A stretch of 12,002 nucleotides of DNA, taken from the NCBI GenBank assembly GCA_026702635.1, contig JAPPBZ010000031.1, forward strand, positions 1-12,002. The letters are read 5' to 3'. Numbering within the stretch: the stretch's first letter is position 1; each line of letters starts with the position of its first letter. The notes beneath the pieces are model-generated. The model saw only the letters and a list, made by a program, of their open reading frames with translations, did no database searches and was not told where the DNA came from. Shown one piece after another: positions 1-8,378 of this stretch. The stretch is from Bacteroidota bacterium (GTDB taxonomy: Bacteria > Bacteroidota > Rhodothermia > Rhodothermales > Bin80). The translations under genes were made by a program, and so were the position numbers.

Positions 1-763
1 ACGCCCGCGCCCAAGAGCGGGCGTGATCGCAGGTGCAGTACGTGCGCGTGACTCCCAAGGCACCGATGCAATTATCGCGGAGATTGATGACCAGCATCCC
101 ATTTTTGCACCGCTAGCTCAGCACAGTACAGGATCGGTCCTTCGACCCCAATTCCGGCACTATGTGCAGGTGATCCCAGACTCTTCGGCACATGTTCTCG
201 CGACTTTTGATACAGGGGATCCTCTCCTGATTGAACGCCGTTTCGGGCGGGGGCGCGTGCTTGTGTTCACCTCCAGCCTGGGCACTGTCTGGAATGACCT
301 CGCCCTAAGCGAAGTCTATCTACCACTACTGTACGAGATTGCCCGGTATGCGAGCCCGGAATCTGGTACAGGCCAGACATTCCATGTGGGGGATGCTGTG
401 GGGTTTCGGGGGCTACCGGCAGATGAGGTAACCATTGCAAATCCAAACGGAGACGTATTCAGTGTTATATTGGATTCTACTGGTCTGGGGATATTTCAGG
501 ATACAGACTTCCCCGGCCACTATGATGCCAGACTTAATGGGGATCAACAATCGTTCTCTGTAAATATCAGCCCCTTGGAAAGCAACCTTTCCGCCCGGGA
601 TGTTGAAGAAGTATATGCAGCCCTTGCAGCCCGGTCAACACAGCCGGTGCTTGCGCCGCAGCCACTGGAAAAAGCAGAACAAGAACAAAAACTTTGGAAG
701 ATTGTGCTATTGATTATGATTGGAGTATTTGCATTCGAAACCATGCTCGCCTCGCGGCGATAA
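1..763 (+). CDS. BatA-type membrane protein, C-terminal part (5' end outside window)
   Basis: The reading frame is open to the left edge (first full codon at base 2), so the true start lies upstream; the GTG at 23 is probably internal. About 254 C-terminal residues are visible. A segment around bases 233-355 reads RFGRGRVLVFTSSL and then WNDLALSEVYLPLLYEIARY. This resembles the end of the glutamine-amidotransferase-like domain of BatA-family proteins, which usually carry two N-terminal membrane helices, a VWA domain and this domain. A beta-rich stretch follows, then a charged linker and one C-terminal membrane helix (KIVLLIMIGVFAFETML) ending in arginines, which suggests a short cytoplasmic tail. 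The gene stops 4 bases before the DUF4175 gene, so the two are almost certainly co-transcribed. Family assignment comes from pattern recognition; the VWA part is not in the window. The molecular role of the family is poorly known, with links proposed to envelope stress and metalloprotein maturation. Confidence 0.75.
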   Translation, partial: RPRPRAGVIAGAVRARDSQGTDAIIAEIDDQHPIFAPLAQHSTGSVLRPQFRHYVQVIPDSSAHVLATFDTGDPLLIERRFGRGRVLVFTSSLGTVWNDLALSEVYLPLLYEIARYASPESGTGQTFHVGDAVGFRGLPADEVTIANPNGDVFSVILDSTGLGIFQDTDFPGHYDARLNGDQQSFSVNISPLESNLSARDVEEVYAALAARSTQPVLAPQPLEKAEQEQKLWKIVLLIMIGVFAFETMLASRR

Positions 764-767
764 CCGG

Positions 768-3700
768 ATGTCCCAAGATAACCGTCCCATTCGTACGCTA
801 ATCGCAGATGTACGCAAGCAGTTTACCCAGCGTGCCCGTCGGCAGCACCTCGCGGCTTGTATTGCAGTCGGTTGTCTTTTTCTTTTTGCCCTCTTATGGT
901 TTAAACCTTATCTCACAGCGGGCTTGCTTTGGGGAGCTCTGGCACTGGCGGTCCTCATTCCAGCAGTACTTTTCTGGCTACTTCAACGACGATCAGAGAA
1001 AATTACCGATGGACAGATCGCCCTTTTCATTGAAGAGCATCACCCCGATCTCGAAGATCGTCTCAACAGCGCCGTCCAGGCTCCCGGTGCAGCGGACCAG
1101 AAAGTCGTAACCGCCCTTCTGCGGGATGCTGCGCATCAAGTAGGTTTTATGACTCCCCGCCCGATGCTCGGACGACTCCGAGCGCGCCTGTGGATTGCTT
1201 CCTCATTGACAATTGCCTGTGCCTGCCTTGTCGGGGGACTCACACAACTCAATCGACTGCAACTGGATACTCCTCCAGAGCCACGTCTACGGACCCCTTA
1301 CCTGGTCGTTTCTCCAGGAGACGTAGAAGTTGATCAGGGGGATACCGTCCCTGTTGTTGCGACCCTTCGATCAGAAGGGAGGGATGATGTGTTTCTTGTG
1401 CATCAGGACAGGAGCGGCGAGTGGGTGCGTCAGCCGATGATCCCGGGAAAAGATCCCCGTGCACATCTCGCCGAACTTGCGGACGTCCAGCAAGACATAC
1501 AGTACTATGTTGAGTCCGGGCGCTATCGTACAGATCCATTCATGATTTCGGTCTACCTTTTTCCGGAAGTTGCACAGATTGACGCCACGTATGAGTCTCC
1601 CGATTACGCAAACCTCCCTGTACGGACACAGGAGGACGAGGGGGATATTGAGGGGCTGAAAGGATCGCGTGTGACCGTAACCGTGCATACGAATCATGTG
1701 GCCGAAAAGGCCACTCTGGCACTGGAAAACGGGACGGATATCCCCCTCTCCAGGATAGAGCCCGGTCGGTTCCGCGGAAAATTTGACCTGCTGGTAGAAG
1801 ACCGCTACACTGTGCGACTCGAGGATGATCGGACACGTGCAAACCGCTTCCCCAGGGCCTATTTGATCACACCGATTGAAGATGCCCGCCCGCATATTAT
1901 GCTCCAAGAACCAGGACGCGACCTACGTGCCAATGCCATCCAGGAAGTACTGATTGCAGCCGATGCCAGCGATGACTATGGGATTCGCTCTTTCGATCTG
2001 AACTACTCGGTCAATGGGGAAGAAGAGATCCGTATTGACCTGCTTGAGAATCCAGGTGGGACCGAGGTGACTGGAGAGCACTTGCTATTTTTGGAAGACT
2101 ACACGCTGGAGCCCGGAGATGTGATCACCTACTACGTTGAGGCCGCAGATGCACTGCACTCAGAGGCCTCCGACATGTACTTTGTAGAGATCGTACCGTT
2201 TGAGCAGCAGTTCTCACAGTTGGCAAATGCCGGCGGCGGACAGGCGGGTATGCAAGGACGTCAGGGAGGCCTCGTAGTCAGTCAACAGGATATCATTGCC
2301 GCAACCTGGCGGTTACTGCGACAGCCGCCATCGGACTTTGATGAAGCTCTGGAAGCACTCATCCAGGCGCAGCGCAACCTCCAGGCAAATATTCAAGAGC
2401 GTCTGCGTACGACCGCCTTCTCGCTTGAGCTGCGCGGCAGCCCAGAACAGCAGAAAGTCGCCGAGCATCTTCAGTCTGCCGTCCATGAAATGGACGAGGT
2501 TCTTGAGGAGCTATCCGCCGAGCGCCTTCGTGAAGCTCTGACTCCAGAGCGCCGGGCGCTCAATCAACTGCTCCGGGCAGATGCCCTGAATACCGAGCGA
2601 CAAGTGGCACGACAACAGCAAGGACAAGGTGGAGGCGGCGCCAACGCAACTGAGGAACGCATGTCCGAATTGATGGACCTAGAACTGGACATCACCAGAG
2701 ACAAGTACGAATCTCCGCAGTCGGCACCTGCCGCGGCGGAAAGCGCCGAGGAGAACGATGCCTTGCGGCGTGTGCGGGATTTGGCCGAGCGGCAGCAGGA
2801 GCTTGCACAGCAGCGCCCCCCTGAAACGGAAGAGGATCGGCGGCGCTTTGTTGATCGCCTCCAACGTAGCCAGGAAGAATTGCAAGAGTCACTGGAAAGC
2901 CTGCGACGACAGCAATCGAGTGGGCGAACCCAGGATGATATGAACCAGGCTCTGCGCAATATGGAAGAAGCGCAGCGTGCATTGCGAAGAGGGGATACAG
3001 AAGAAGCTGCACGACGGCAACAGCAGGCAGCCAACTCACTTCAATCTCTAGAGGAATCCCTGCAAGTACAAACCCGAGGAACGGATCGGCGCGCACTGCA
3101 GCAACTGAGTGACGACTTGAGCGAGTTCATTGACAGCGAGCAGGCTCTGGGCGAAGATCTGGCCGAAGCAGGAGATCGCCCCACCAGTGAAAATCTGGAT
3201 CAGTTGGTGGATCGCCGCATGGAAGCTATGGAAAACCTGGAAGAGATTCTGGAGCAGGCAGAAATGCTCGAATCTTCCAACTCTGAAGCACAAGTGGCTG
3301 CGCGCAACCTTAGACAGGAATTTCATCGCAGTGCACTCCCAGAGGATATGCAAAACTCCGGGCAGGCGTTGCGTAACGGCTGGATGCCAACTGCCCGACG
3401 TATCCAGGAAGAGATTTCAGAGGATTTGGAAGGCCTGAGAGCGATTCAGCGTGAGTTGAGCGAGTCTCTACCCGTCACCGAAGAAGAAATCCTGAGCCGT
3501 TCGCTTGAGGACATTGAACAACTTCGGAGCGAACTGCAGGATCTCGAAGCGCAGGCAGAACGCATGCGTGAAGATGGCGGATCTCCCGCCCAGATGGCAC
3601 GACTGGAAAGTCAGATGAACCGAGTACGAGGGGCAGCGCGCACCCTGCAGGAAGGCGTGCGTGACGGCCAACGCGCAGCTACAGGAATCCAGAATTCACT

Positions 3701-3932
3701 CGCGCGTGCAGATCACACCGGGGTGCTGCTTGATGAAGAGTCTGCCAAAGCATTCTTCGATCGAGATATCTATACACCGCTTTCTCAACTTGAAACGCAA
3801 CTTCTAGAAGCCTTGGAAACCGTCAAATTGGAATCCAAGCTGTACGGGAGTCGCCGCGGAGAGGTACCTGCCGAGTACGAGGGTTTGATCGAAAAATACT
3901 ATGAATCGCTCTCCAGACGGCCTAGTCAGTAG
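768..3932 (+). CDS. DUF4175-family membrane protein with long coiled-coil C-terminus
   Basis: I chose the ATG at 768, 4 bases after the upstream stop, giving 1054 residues. An earlier in-frame start at 720 would overlap the previous gene and add a non-hydrophobic 16-residue extension. No clear Shine-Dalgarno precedes 768, so translational coupling is likely. Two membrane helices lie at about residues 28-44 and 50-72. Next comes a conserved-looking segment with EEHHPDLEDRLNSAV (about 89-103), typical of DUF4175 proteins, and a third helix at about 141-157. A large beta-rich, Ig-like region (about 165-480) follows. A glycine/glutamine-rich linker (about 485-501) leads into more than 500 residues rich in Glu, Gln, Arg and Leu, predicted as long coiled coils, with a second Gly/Gln linker near base 2620. 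The bulk is probably outside the cytoplasmic membrane. DUF4175 proteins commonly sit beside BatA/VWA genes, as here. A scaffold role is inference. Confidence 0.8.
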   Translation: MSQDNRPIRTLIADVRKQFTQRARRQHLAACIAVGCLFLFALLWFKPYLTAGLLWGALALAVLIPAVLFWLLQRRSEKITDGQIALFIEEHHPDLEDRLNSAVQAPGAADQKVVTALLRDAAHQVGFMTPRPMLGRLRARLWIASSLTIACACLVGGLTQLNRLQLDTPPEPRLRTPYLVVSPGDVEVDQGDTVPVVATLRSEGRDDVFLVHQDRSGEWVRQPMIPGKDPRAHLAELADVQQDIQYYVESGRYRTDPFMISVYLFPEVAQIDATYESPDYANLPVRTQEDEGDIEGLKGSRVTVTVHTNHVAEKATLALENGTDIPLSRIEPGRFRGKFDLLVEDRYTVRLEDDRTRANRFPRAYLITPIEDARPHIMLQEPGRDLRANAIQEVLIAADASDDYGIRSFDLNYSVNGEEEIRIDLLENPGGTEVTGEHLLFLEDYTLEPGDVITYYVEAADALHSEASDMYFVEIVPFEQQFSQLANAGGGQAGMQGRQGGLVVSQQDIIAATWRLLRQPPSDFDEALEALIQAQRNLQANIQERLRTTAFSLELRGSPEQQKVAEHLQSAVHEMDEVLEELSAERLREALTPERRALNQLLRADALNTERQVARQQQGQGGGGANATEERMSELMDLELDITRDKYESPQSAPAAAESAEENDALRRVRDLAERQQELAQQRPPETEEDRRRFVDRLQRSQEELQESLESLRRQQSSGRTQDDMNQALRNMEEAQRALRRGDTEEAARRQQQAANSLQSLEESLQVQTRGTDRRALQQLSDDLSEFIDSEQALGEDLAEAGDRPTSENLDQLVDRRMEAMENLEEILEQAEMLESSNSEAQVAARNLRQEFHRSALPEDMQNSGQALRNGWMPTARRIQEEISEDLEGLRAIQRELSESLPVTEEEILSRSLEDIEQLRSELQDLEAQAERMREDGGSPAQMARLESQMNRVRGAARTLQEGVRDGQRAATGIQNSLARADHTGVLLDEESAKAFFDRDIYTPLSQLETQLLEALETVKLESKLYGSRRGEVPAEYEGLIEKYYESLSRRPSQ

Positions 3933-3937
3933 GGAGC

Positions 3938-6190
3938 ATGTTCAAGTTCGATGCGGTCCAGTTTGCCGAAGGGGCGATAAGCCTGCACCTCAATGTATTG
4001 GCAGTGGTAGTGTTGGCAGGAGTCCTAGTCGTTTTAGGAGCCGCATTCCTGCGTAGTGAGGCGCCGCTGCATGTACGGGGAACCAGCCTTGCACTGCGAT
4101 CTATCGCCGCACTGCTATTAATATTCCCGCTGTTTGAGCCACAGTTGGTTGTGCCCGAGGTTGTCCCTGATGAAAATTTCGTCGCCGTCGTCGTGGACGC
4201 TTCCGACAGTATGCTGTTGCCGGATGGACAGCAGGGACAGACCCGGCTTGAGCAGGCCAGACAACTTCTTGTTCATCCCCAGTCGGGGATCATCCCCAAT
4301 ATAGAAGACCTCTTCAAGGTTCGGCTTTACACCTTCGCATCGACTGCCACAAGGGTGGACAGTATTCATCAGGCTGTCCCTGCTCATGAAACGGATCTTT
4401 CAGCGGCACTGGATCGAGTGCGTATTGACTTTCGAGGACTACCCCTGACCGGAGTCGTCATCCTGACAGATGGAAATACAACGAGTCGCCTGGATGCCTT
4501 AGAACAGGCAAATGCACTTCGCGATCAAGGCATTGGCATCCATGTACTGGGTATGGGTGGCTCAGCATTTAACACTGAACGGGAGTTGCTCGAAGTAATT
4601 GCACACAAGGGGTTGGGGGAGCAGGCCGGAGCAGAGCTTGAGGTGAAGATTCGCAGCGCTTCTCCAGAGTCTGACCCGGCGAGAATTGTTGTCTACGACG
4701 GAGACGTTGAAGTCTTCTCCGAGTCTGTTCGACTCAAGGGGAATGGCCTGGTAGACCAAATGGAGTTCTTTTTTGAGCCACCAGGCGATGGCGCCCGGGA
4801 ATACCAGATCACCCTCGAACCCGCGGCCAATGAGCTTAATACCCTCAATAACTCACTGCCTCTTTTAGTTGATACCCGCACCGATACGCTACGTGTACTG
4901 TATTTTGAGGGACATTTACGCCAGGACTACAAGTTCATCAAACGTGCGCTGGAATCCGATCAGGTGATCAGCTTTGCGGCGATCACGCGTACGGGAACCG
5001 GCAAATACTATCGTCAGGGCATTCGGTCTCCCGATGAGTTGACTGGCGGATTCCCGACTGAAGAAGAGGTGCTCTATGGCTTTGATGCCATCATTCTGGG
5101 GGATGTGGAGGCCTCTGCTTTTTCTTTGAGCCAGTTGCAACTCATTGAGTCATTTGTTCGTGTCCGGGGTGGCGGATTTGTGATGCTGGGGGGACGCAAC
5201 GCATTCGCGGAAAGCGACTACGCCGGGACACCGGTAGCAGATATGCTGCCGGTACGGCTTGACTTTACCCGTGCACAGATTCTTCCGATCCGATTTGAGG
5301 GCGAAGAGGGTGATCGTGGATATGTCTTTGCGCCGACCCCCGAAGGCTTTGAGCATCCATTCATGAAGCTCTCACCTGACCCCTCCATCAACCAGATGCT
5401 TTGGCGTGGGATGCCCCGGCTCACCAGTATCAATTTATTGGGCGGAGCCAAGCCTGGCGCACAGGTTCTGGCGGTAAAACCGGACGATGAGTATGGTCCA
5501 GAGGAGCCGCTCCTGACAGTTCAGCGGTACGGGAAAGGCCGAACGGCTGCACTCGCGACCAGCAGTACCTGGCGATGGCAAATGTTACTTGAGGCAGACG
5601 ACGAGCGTCATGAGCGGTTCTGGCAACAATTCGCGCGCTGGCTGGCCGCAAGTGCTCCCGGAAAGGTTGATCTGGAGACTTCCGCCACCCGGCTTCCACC
5701 AGGAGAAGTTCATGAACTGGGGGTTCGTGTCTATGATGAGACGTACCTCCCACTGAGTAGTACGGAAGTGCGCGCGGCGATCCGTACCCCTGATGGAACC
5801 ATCCAATCGCTCTTTACCAGCGAAAAACTTTCTGACGAAGGACATTTCCAACTACGCTTTGCCCCCGAGAGGGAAGGCGTCTACGAGGTCGTGGTTGAAG
5901 CAATGGAAGGAAACGAGCTGATTGGACGCGATCAGCGGAGCTATCTGGTCCGTCATCAGCCAATTGAGTATTATGATGCGACCTTGAAGCAGGAGTTCCT
6001 GGAGCAATTGGCAACCATTTACTACGAGCCTGCAGAAGCTTCCGAGGTGCCAATGAATCTGCGATCTCGTCGAACCAGTACATCGGTGTATCAAGCGGCT
6101 TACTTGTGGGATATGCCGTTCCTCTTTCTTCTATCCGTACTTCTCTTATGTGGAGAATGGCTTTATCGAAGGCGACAGGGTTTACGTTAG
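3938..6190 (+). CDS. VWA and glutamine-amidotransferase-like domain membrane protein
   Basis: This is a 750-residue protein. Membrane helices lie at about residues 18-38 and 50-66. A von Willebrand A domain follows, with a complete-looking metal-ion (MIDAS) site: DASDS at 87-91 (D87, S89, S91), T152 in ETDL, and D178 in LTDG. A linker of beta structure leads to a glutamine-amidotransferase-like Rossmann domain at about 318-560 (starts LRVLYFEGHLRQDYKFI; contains GGGFVMLGGRNAF at 411-423). Then comes a beta-sandwich-like region, and a final helix at about 726-742 followed by arginines. The order is that of BatA-like proteins, and the gene looks like a longer relative of the first gene in the window. 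The amidotransferase-like domain is usually non-catalytic in this family and I saw no clear Cys nucleophile. The start lies 5 bases after the upstream stop; a purine run (AGGGAG, 3931-3936) sits only one base before the ATG, so coupling to upstream translation is likely. Confidence 0.85.
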   Translation: MFKFDAVQFAEGAISLHLNVLAVVVLAGVLVVLGAAFLRSEAPLHVRGTSLALRSIAALLLIFPLFEPQLVVPEVVPDENFVAVVVDASDSMLLPDGQQGQTRLEQARQLLVHPQSGIIPNIEDLFKVRLYTFASTATRVDSIHQAVPAHETDLSAALDRVRIDFRGLPLTGVVILTDGNTTSRLDALEQANALRDQGIGIHVLGMGGSAFNTERELLEVIAHKGLGEQAGAELEVKIRSASPESDPARIVVYDGDVEVFSESVRLKGNGLVDQMEFFFEPPGDGAREYQITLEPAANELNTLNNSLPLLVDTRTDTLRVLYFEGHLRQDYKFIKRALESDQVISFAAITRTGTGKYYRQGIRSPDELTGGFPTEEEVLYGFDAIILGDVEASAFSLSQLQLIESFVRVRGGGFVMLGGRNAFAESDYAGTPVADMLPVRLDFTRAQILPIRFEGEEGDRGYVFAPTPEGFEHPFMKLSPDPSINQMLWRGMPRLTSINLLGGAKPGAQVLAVKPDDEYGPEEPLLTVQRYGKGRTAALATSSTWRWQMLLEADDERHERFWQQFARWLAASAPGKVDLETSATRLPPGEVHELGVRVYDETYLPLSSTEVRAAIRTPDGTIQSLFTSEKLSDEGHFQLRFAPEREGVYEVVVEAMEGNELIGRDQRSYLVRHQPIEYYDATLKQEFLEQLATIYYEPAEASEVPMNLRSRRTSTSVYQAAYLWDMPFLFLLSVLLLCGEWLYRRRQGLR

Positions 6191-7134
6191 TTGTGATCTT
6201 CGCCTGCATTGTCAGCGGTGCAAATGCACAGGAGCGTCACGCCCTGATTATTGGTGGTTTGGGAGGTGCCCCCGAACAAACCAGCCGGATTGCTTCTCAT
6301 TTGGAGAATACGTATAACGCTTTGATCGGACCGTTGGGGTTCGAAAATGAGCATGTGACGGTGCTGGCTGAGCGCGCCGTTGCCGGAAGCGAGTATGTTC
6401 ATGGTGAATCAACCGCTGAAAATATCCGCGCGCAGTTCGCCGAACTCAGCGAGGAACTGACTCCCGAAGACGAACTCTATATCCTGCTGTTCGGTCATGG
6501 AAGCTACGATGGAGAGCAGTCGGCGCTGAATATCCCTCGACGGGATCTGAGTGGGAGTGACTATGCAGCGCTATTAAATGATTTGCGAGTGAGACGCATT
6601 ATTTGGATCTGCACCATGAGTGCCAGCGGCCCGTTCATCCAAGCACTCAGTGCACCAGAAAGAATTGTGATCACAGCTACCCGGACCGGAACGCAACGCA
6701 ATCAGACGATCTTCCCAGAATACCTGACTGAGGCCCTTGTTGAGCCAGCCGCAGACCTTGACCGCGATGGGAGTCTGTCCCTCAAGGAAGTCTTTCAGTA
6801 TACTGCAGAACAGACGGCACGGCACTATGAAGGTGAGGGGCATCTGGCTACCGAACACAGCTTGCTTGATGACAATGGAGACAGACAGGGGACACGCGTA
6901 GAGATGCTTGGTGAATCAACCGATGGGTTCGCGGCAGGCGTTACCTGGCTCCGACGCAGTCAAATGCTCGTAGGCGATCCCACGCTGATCAGTGAACGTA
7001 CCACCCTTGAAGGTCAGATTGCCCTGCTCAAAGCGCGTAAGAGGGAGTTGGAGACGAACACCTATTATGCAGAGTTGGAAACCCTCTTTATTGCCTTGGC
7101 AAGACTCAACGAACGTATTGAAGAGGAACTGTGA
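6148..7134 (+). CDS. Secreted caspase/C13-legumain-fold protein with EF-hand loop, catalytic Cys apparently lost
   Basis: From ATG 6148 the protein has 328 residues. Other in-frame starts are GTG 6106 and ATG 6157, none with a well-spaced Shine-Dalgarno. The N-terminus (MALSKATGF, hydrophobic core LVVIFACIV, then SGANA/Q) looks like a Sec signal peptide. A caspase-like fold follows: strand HALIIGGLGG, strand YILLFGHG with the candidate catalytic His (bases 6496-6498), and strand IIWICTMSASG. In C13 and caspase relatives the last strand ends in Cys shortly before Ser-Gly. Here the equivalent position looks like Ser (6619-6621), while a Cys lies three residues earlier (6610-6612). A 12-residue EF-hand-type loop DLDRDGSLSLKE is encoded at 6754-6789, followed by an acidic DDNGDRQG motif. 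The last 45 or so residues form a predicted coiled coil. The gene overlaps the VWA gene by 43 bases. C13-like proteins do occur next to VWA/BatA genes; any proteolytic activity is doubtful. Confidence 0.75.
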   Translation: MWRMALSKATGFTLVVIFACIVSGANAQERHALIIGGLGGAPEQTSRIASHLENTYNALIGPLGFENEHVTVLAERAVAGSEYVHGESTAENIRAQFAELSEELTPEDELYILLFGHGSYDGEQSALNIPRRDLSGSDYAALLNDLRVRRIIWICTMSASGPFIQALSAPERIVITATRTGTQRNQTIFPEYLTEALVEPAADLDRDGSLSLKEVFQYTAEQTARHYEGEGHLATEHSLLDDNGDRQGTRVEMLGESTDGFAAGVTWLRRSQMLVGDPTLISERTTLEGQIALLKARKRELETNTYYAELETLFIALARLNERIEEEL

Positions 7135-7214
7135 CATGTTCTCGCACACGGCTGATTTGATGGAGATCAATTTGGCGGCGGCGAATTTGTGATATCTCGG
7201 AAGCCCCCTATACC

Positions 7215-8378
7215 ATGAAAAATCAGACCTGGAACGGCTATCTCTCTACTCCCTTGATTCTTTTCTGTATCATCCTCCTAGCTGGATGTGGGCGTGGCAC
7301 GGGTCCCGTACAGAAAGAAGGTGAAGCCGTCTTGATCACGCTGGAAGAAATCCTTCGGATTGGCGATGAATCTGCCGGAGACACCATTCTGTTTGGGCCA
7401 ATTGCCCAAATCGCGGTCAATGGGAATGGTGACATATTTGTATCAGAAGGGGGACGGTCCCCACGGGTTCATGCACTTGCGGCAGACGGCACCTACCTGA
7501 GCCAAGTCGGAGGGGAAGGGCAGGGACCAGGTGAGTATCAGTATTATATCGACGGCCCATTCATTGGGGCAGCGGATTCTGTATACTTGTGGGCATCGTG
7601 GCCGAGCCAGATCCTGATTTATGATCCCGAAAAGTTTTCCTATGTGCGCAGCGTTCATGTAGAGGCAGATGGACCGAAAAGCATTCATCCCGTGGTCAGT
7701 GCAATCGAGGATGGGTGGTATATGGAGATGGGCCTGCCCACATTCCTGATACCCGACGACGGTCCTATGACGATCAATAACGATCGTTACAGTGAACTTA
7801 TCAAAGTCAATCGAGACGGGAGCTACAGTACGGACCCACTTGGCACTGTACCGGATAGGGAAGTGATTCCTTACATGCTCGAAGGAGGAGGTCGCGTCGG
7901 CTTTGTTGGCGTTCCATTTGCCCGGTCACCGGCCTTGGCAGTCGGGCACGATGATATGCTCTACTATGGCTGGAATGACGCGATTGAAATAGCAATTGTA
8001 TCCGCTGACGGATCAACACGTGATACCATCCGCTATGAACACGATCCGGTGCCAATTACGGATTTAGAAATGGATGAAGCGATGCCAGAAGATCCTTTCG
8101 ACTTGGGGTTATTAGGAGCTCGCGAACCACACGAGACGAAGCCGGCATTTCAGACCTTTGTGGTAGATGAGATGAACCGCGTATGGATCAAGCTGAGTAG
8201 CCCTGAAGATGCGATTCAGGCGGAGTGGTTAATTCTAAGCCGAGAATCTCACGCCGTTGGCCGCACTACGCTGCCAATTGCCGTCAATCTTGGGGTGGTT
8301 CGGGGCGGCCGTGCCTATGGTGTACATCAGGAGGACGGTGGCGCCCCAATGATCGTGGTTTACGAGATCCAAGAGTGA
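7215..8378 (+). CDS. 6-bladed beta-propeller lipoprotein, copy 1
   Basis: The protein has 387 residues and a lipoprotein signal: a short polar start, hydrophobic core PLILFCII and lipobox LLAGC, with the lipidated Cys at residue 25 (bases 7287-7289). Residue +2 is Gly. The mature part shows repeats typical of 6-bladed beta-propeller (NHL/DUF5128-like) proteins of Bacteroidota-type genomes: IAQIAVNGNGDIFVSEG, then VHALAADGTYLSQVG, and the hallmark GQGPGEYQ near residue 108. Such proteins are usually anchored at the cell envelope; the ligand is unknown. The start is supported by alignment with the downstream paralogue, which has the same N-terminal layout. No strong ribosome-binding site is visible. 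An 80-base gap separates it from the caspase-fold gene, so it may be read through from that operon or have its own promoter; no convincing promoter was seen. Confidence 0.85.
   Translation: MKNQTWNGYLSTPLILFCIILLAGCGRGTGPVQKEGEAVLITLEEILRIGDESAGDTILFGPIAQIAVNGNGDIFVSEGGRSPRVHALAADGTYLSQVGGEGQGPGEYQYYIDGPFIGAADSVYLWASWPSQILIYDPEKFSYVRSVHVEADGPKSIHPVVSAIEDGWYMEMGLPTFLIPDDGPMTINNDRYSELIKVNRDGSYSTDPLGTVPDREVIPYMLEGGGRVGFVGVPFARSPALAVGHDDMLYYGWNDAIEIAIVSADGSTRDTIRYEHDPVPITDLEMDEAMPEDPFDLGLLGAREPHETKPAFQTFVVDEMNRVWIKLSSPEDAIQAEWLILSRESHAVGRTTLPIAVNLGVVRGGRAYGVHQEDGGAPMIVVYEIQE

Noticed and set aside
1371..1907. A 178-residue open frame on the - strand inside the DUF4175 gene
   Set aside because: It lies wholly antisense to a well-supported gene, has no recognisable domain and reads like a frame shadow.
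2564..3096. Overlapping - strand open frames rich in Ser, Arg and Cys
   Set aside because: They are antisense of the Glu/Gln/Arg-rich coiled-coil codons, and their low-complexity composition is explained by that.
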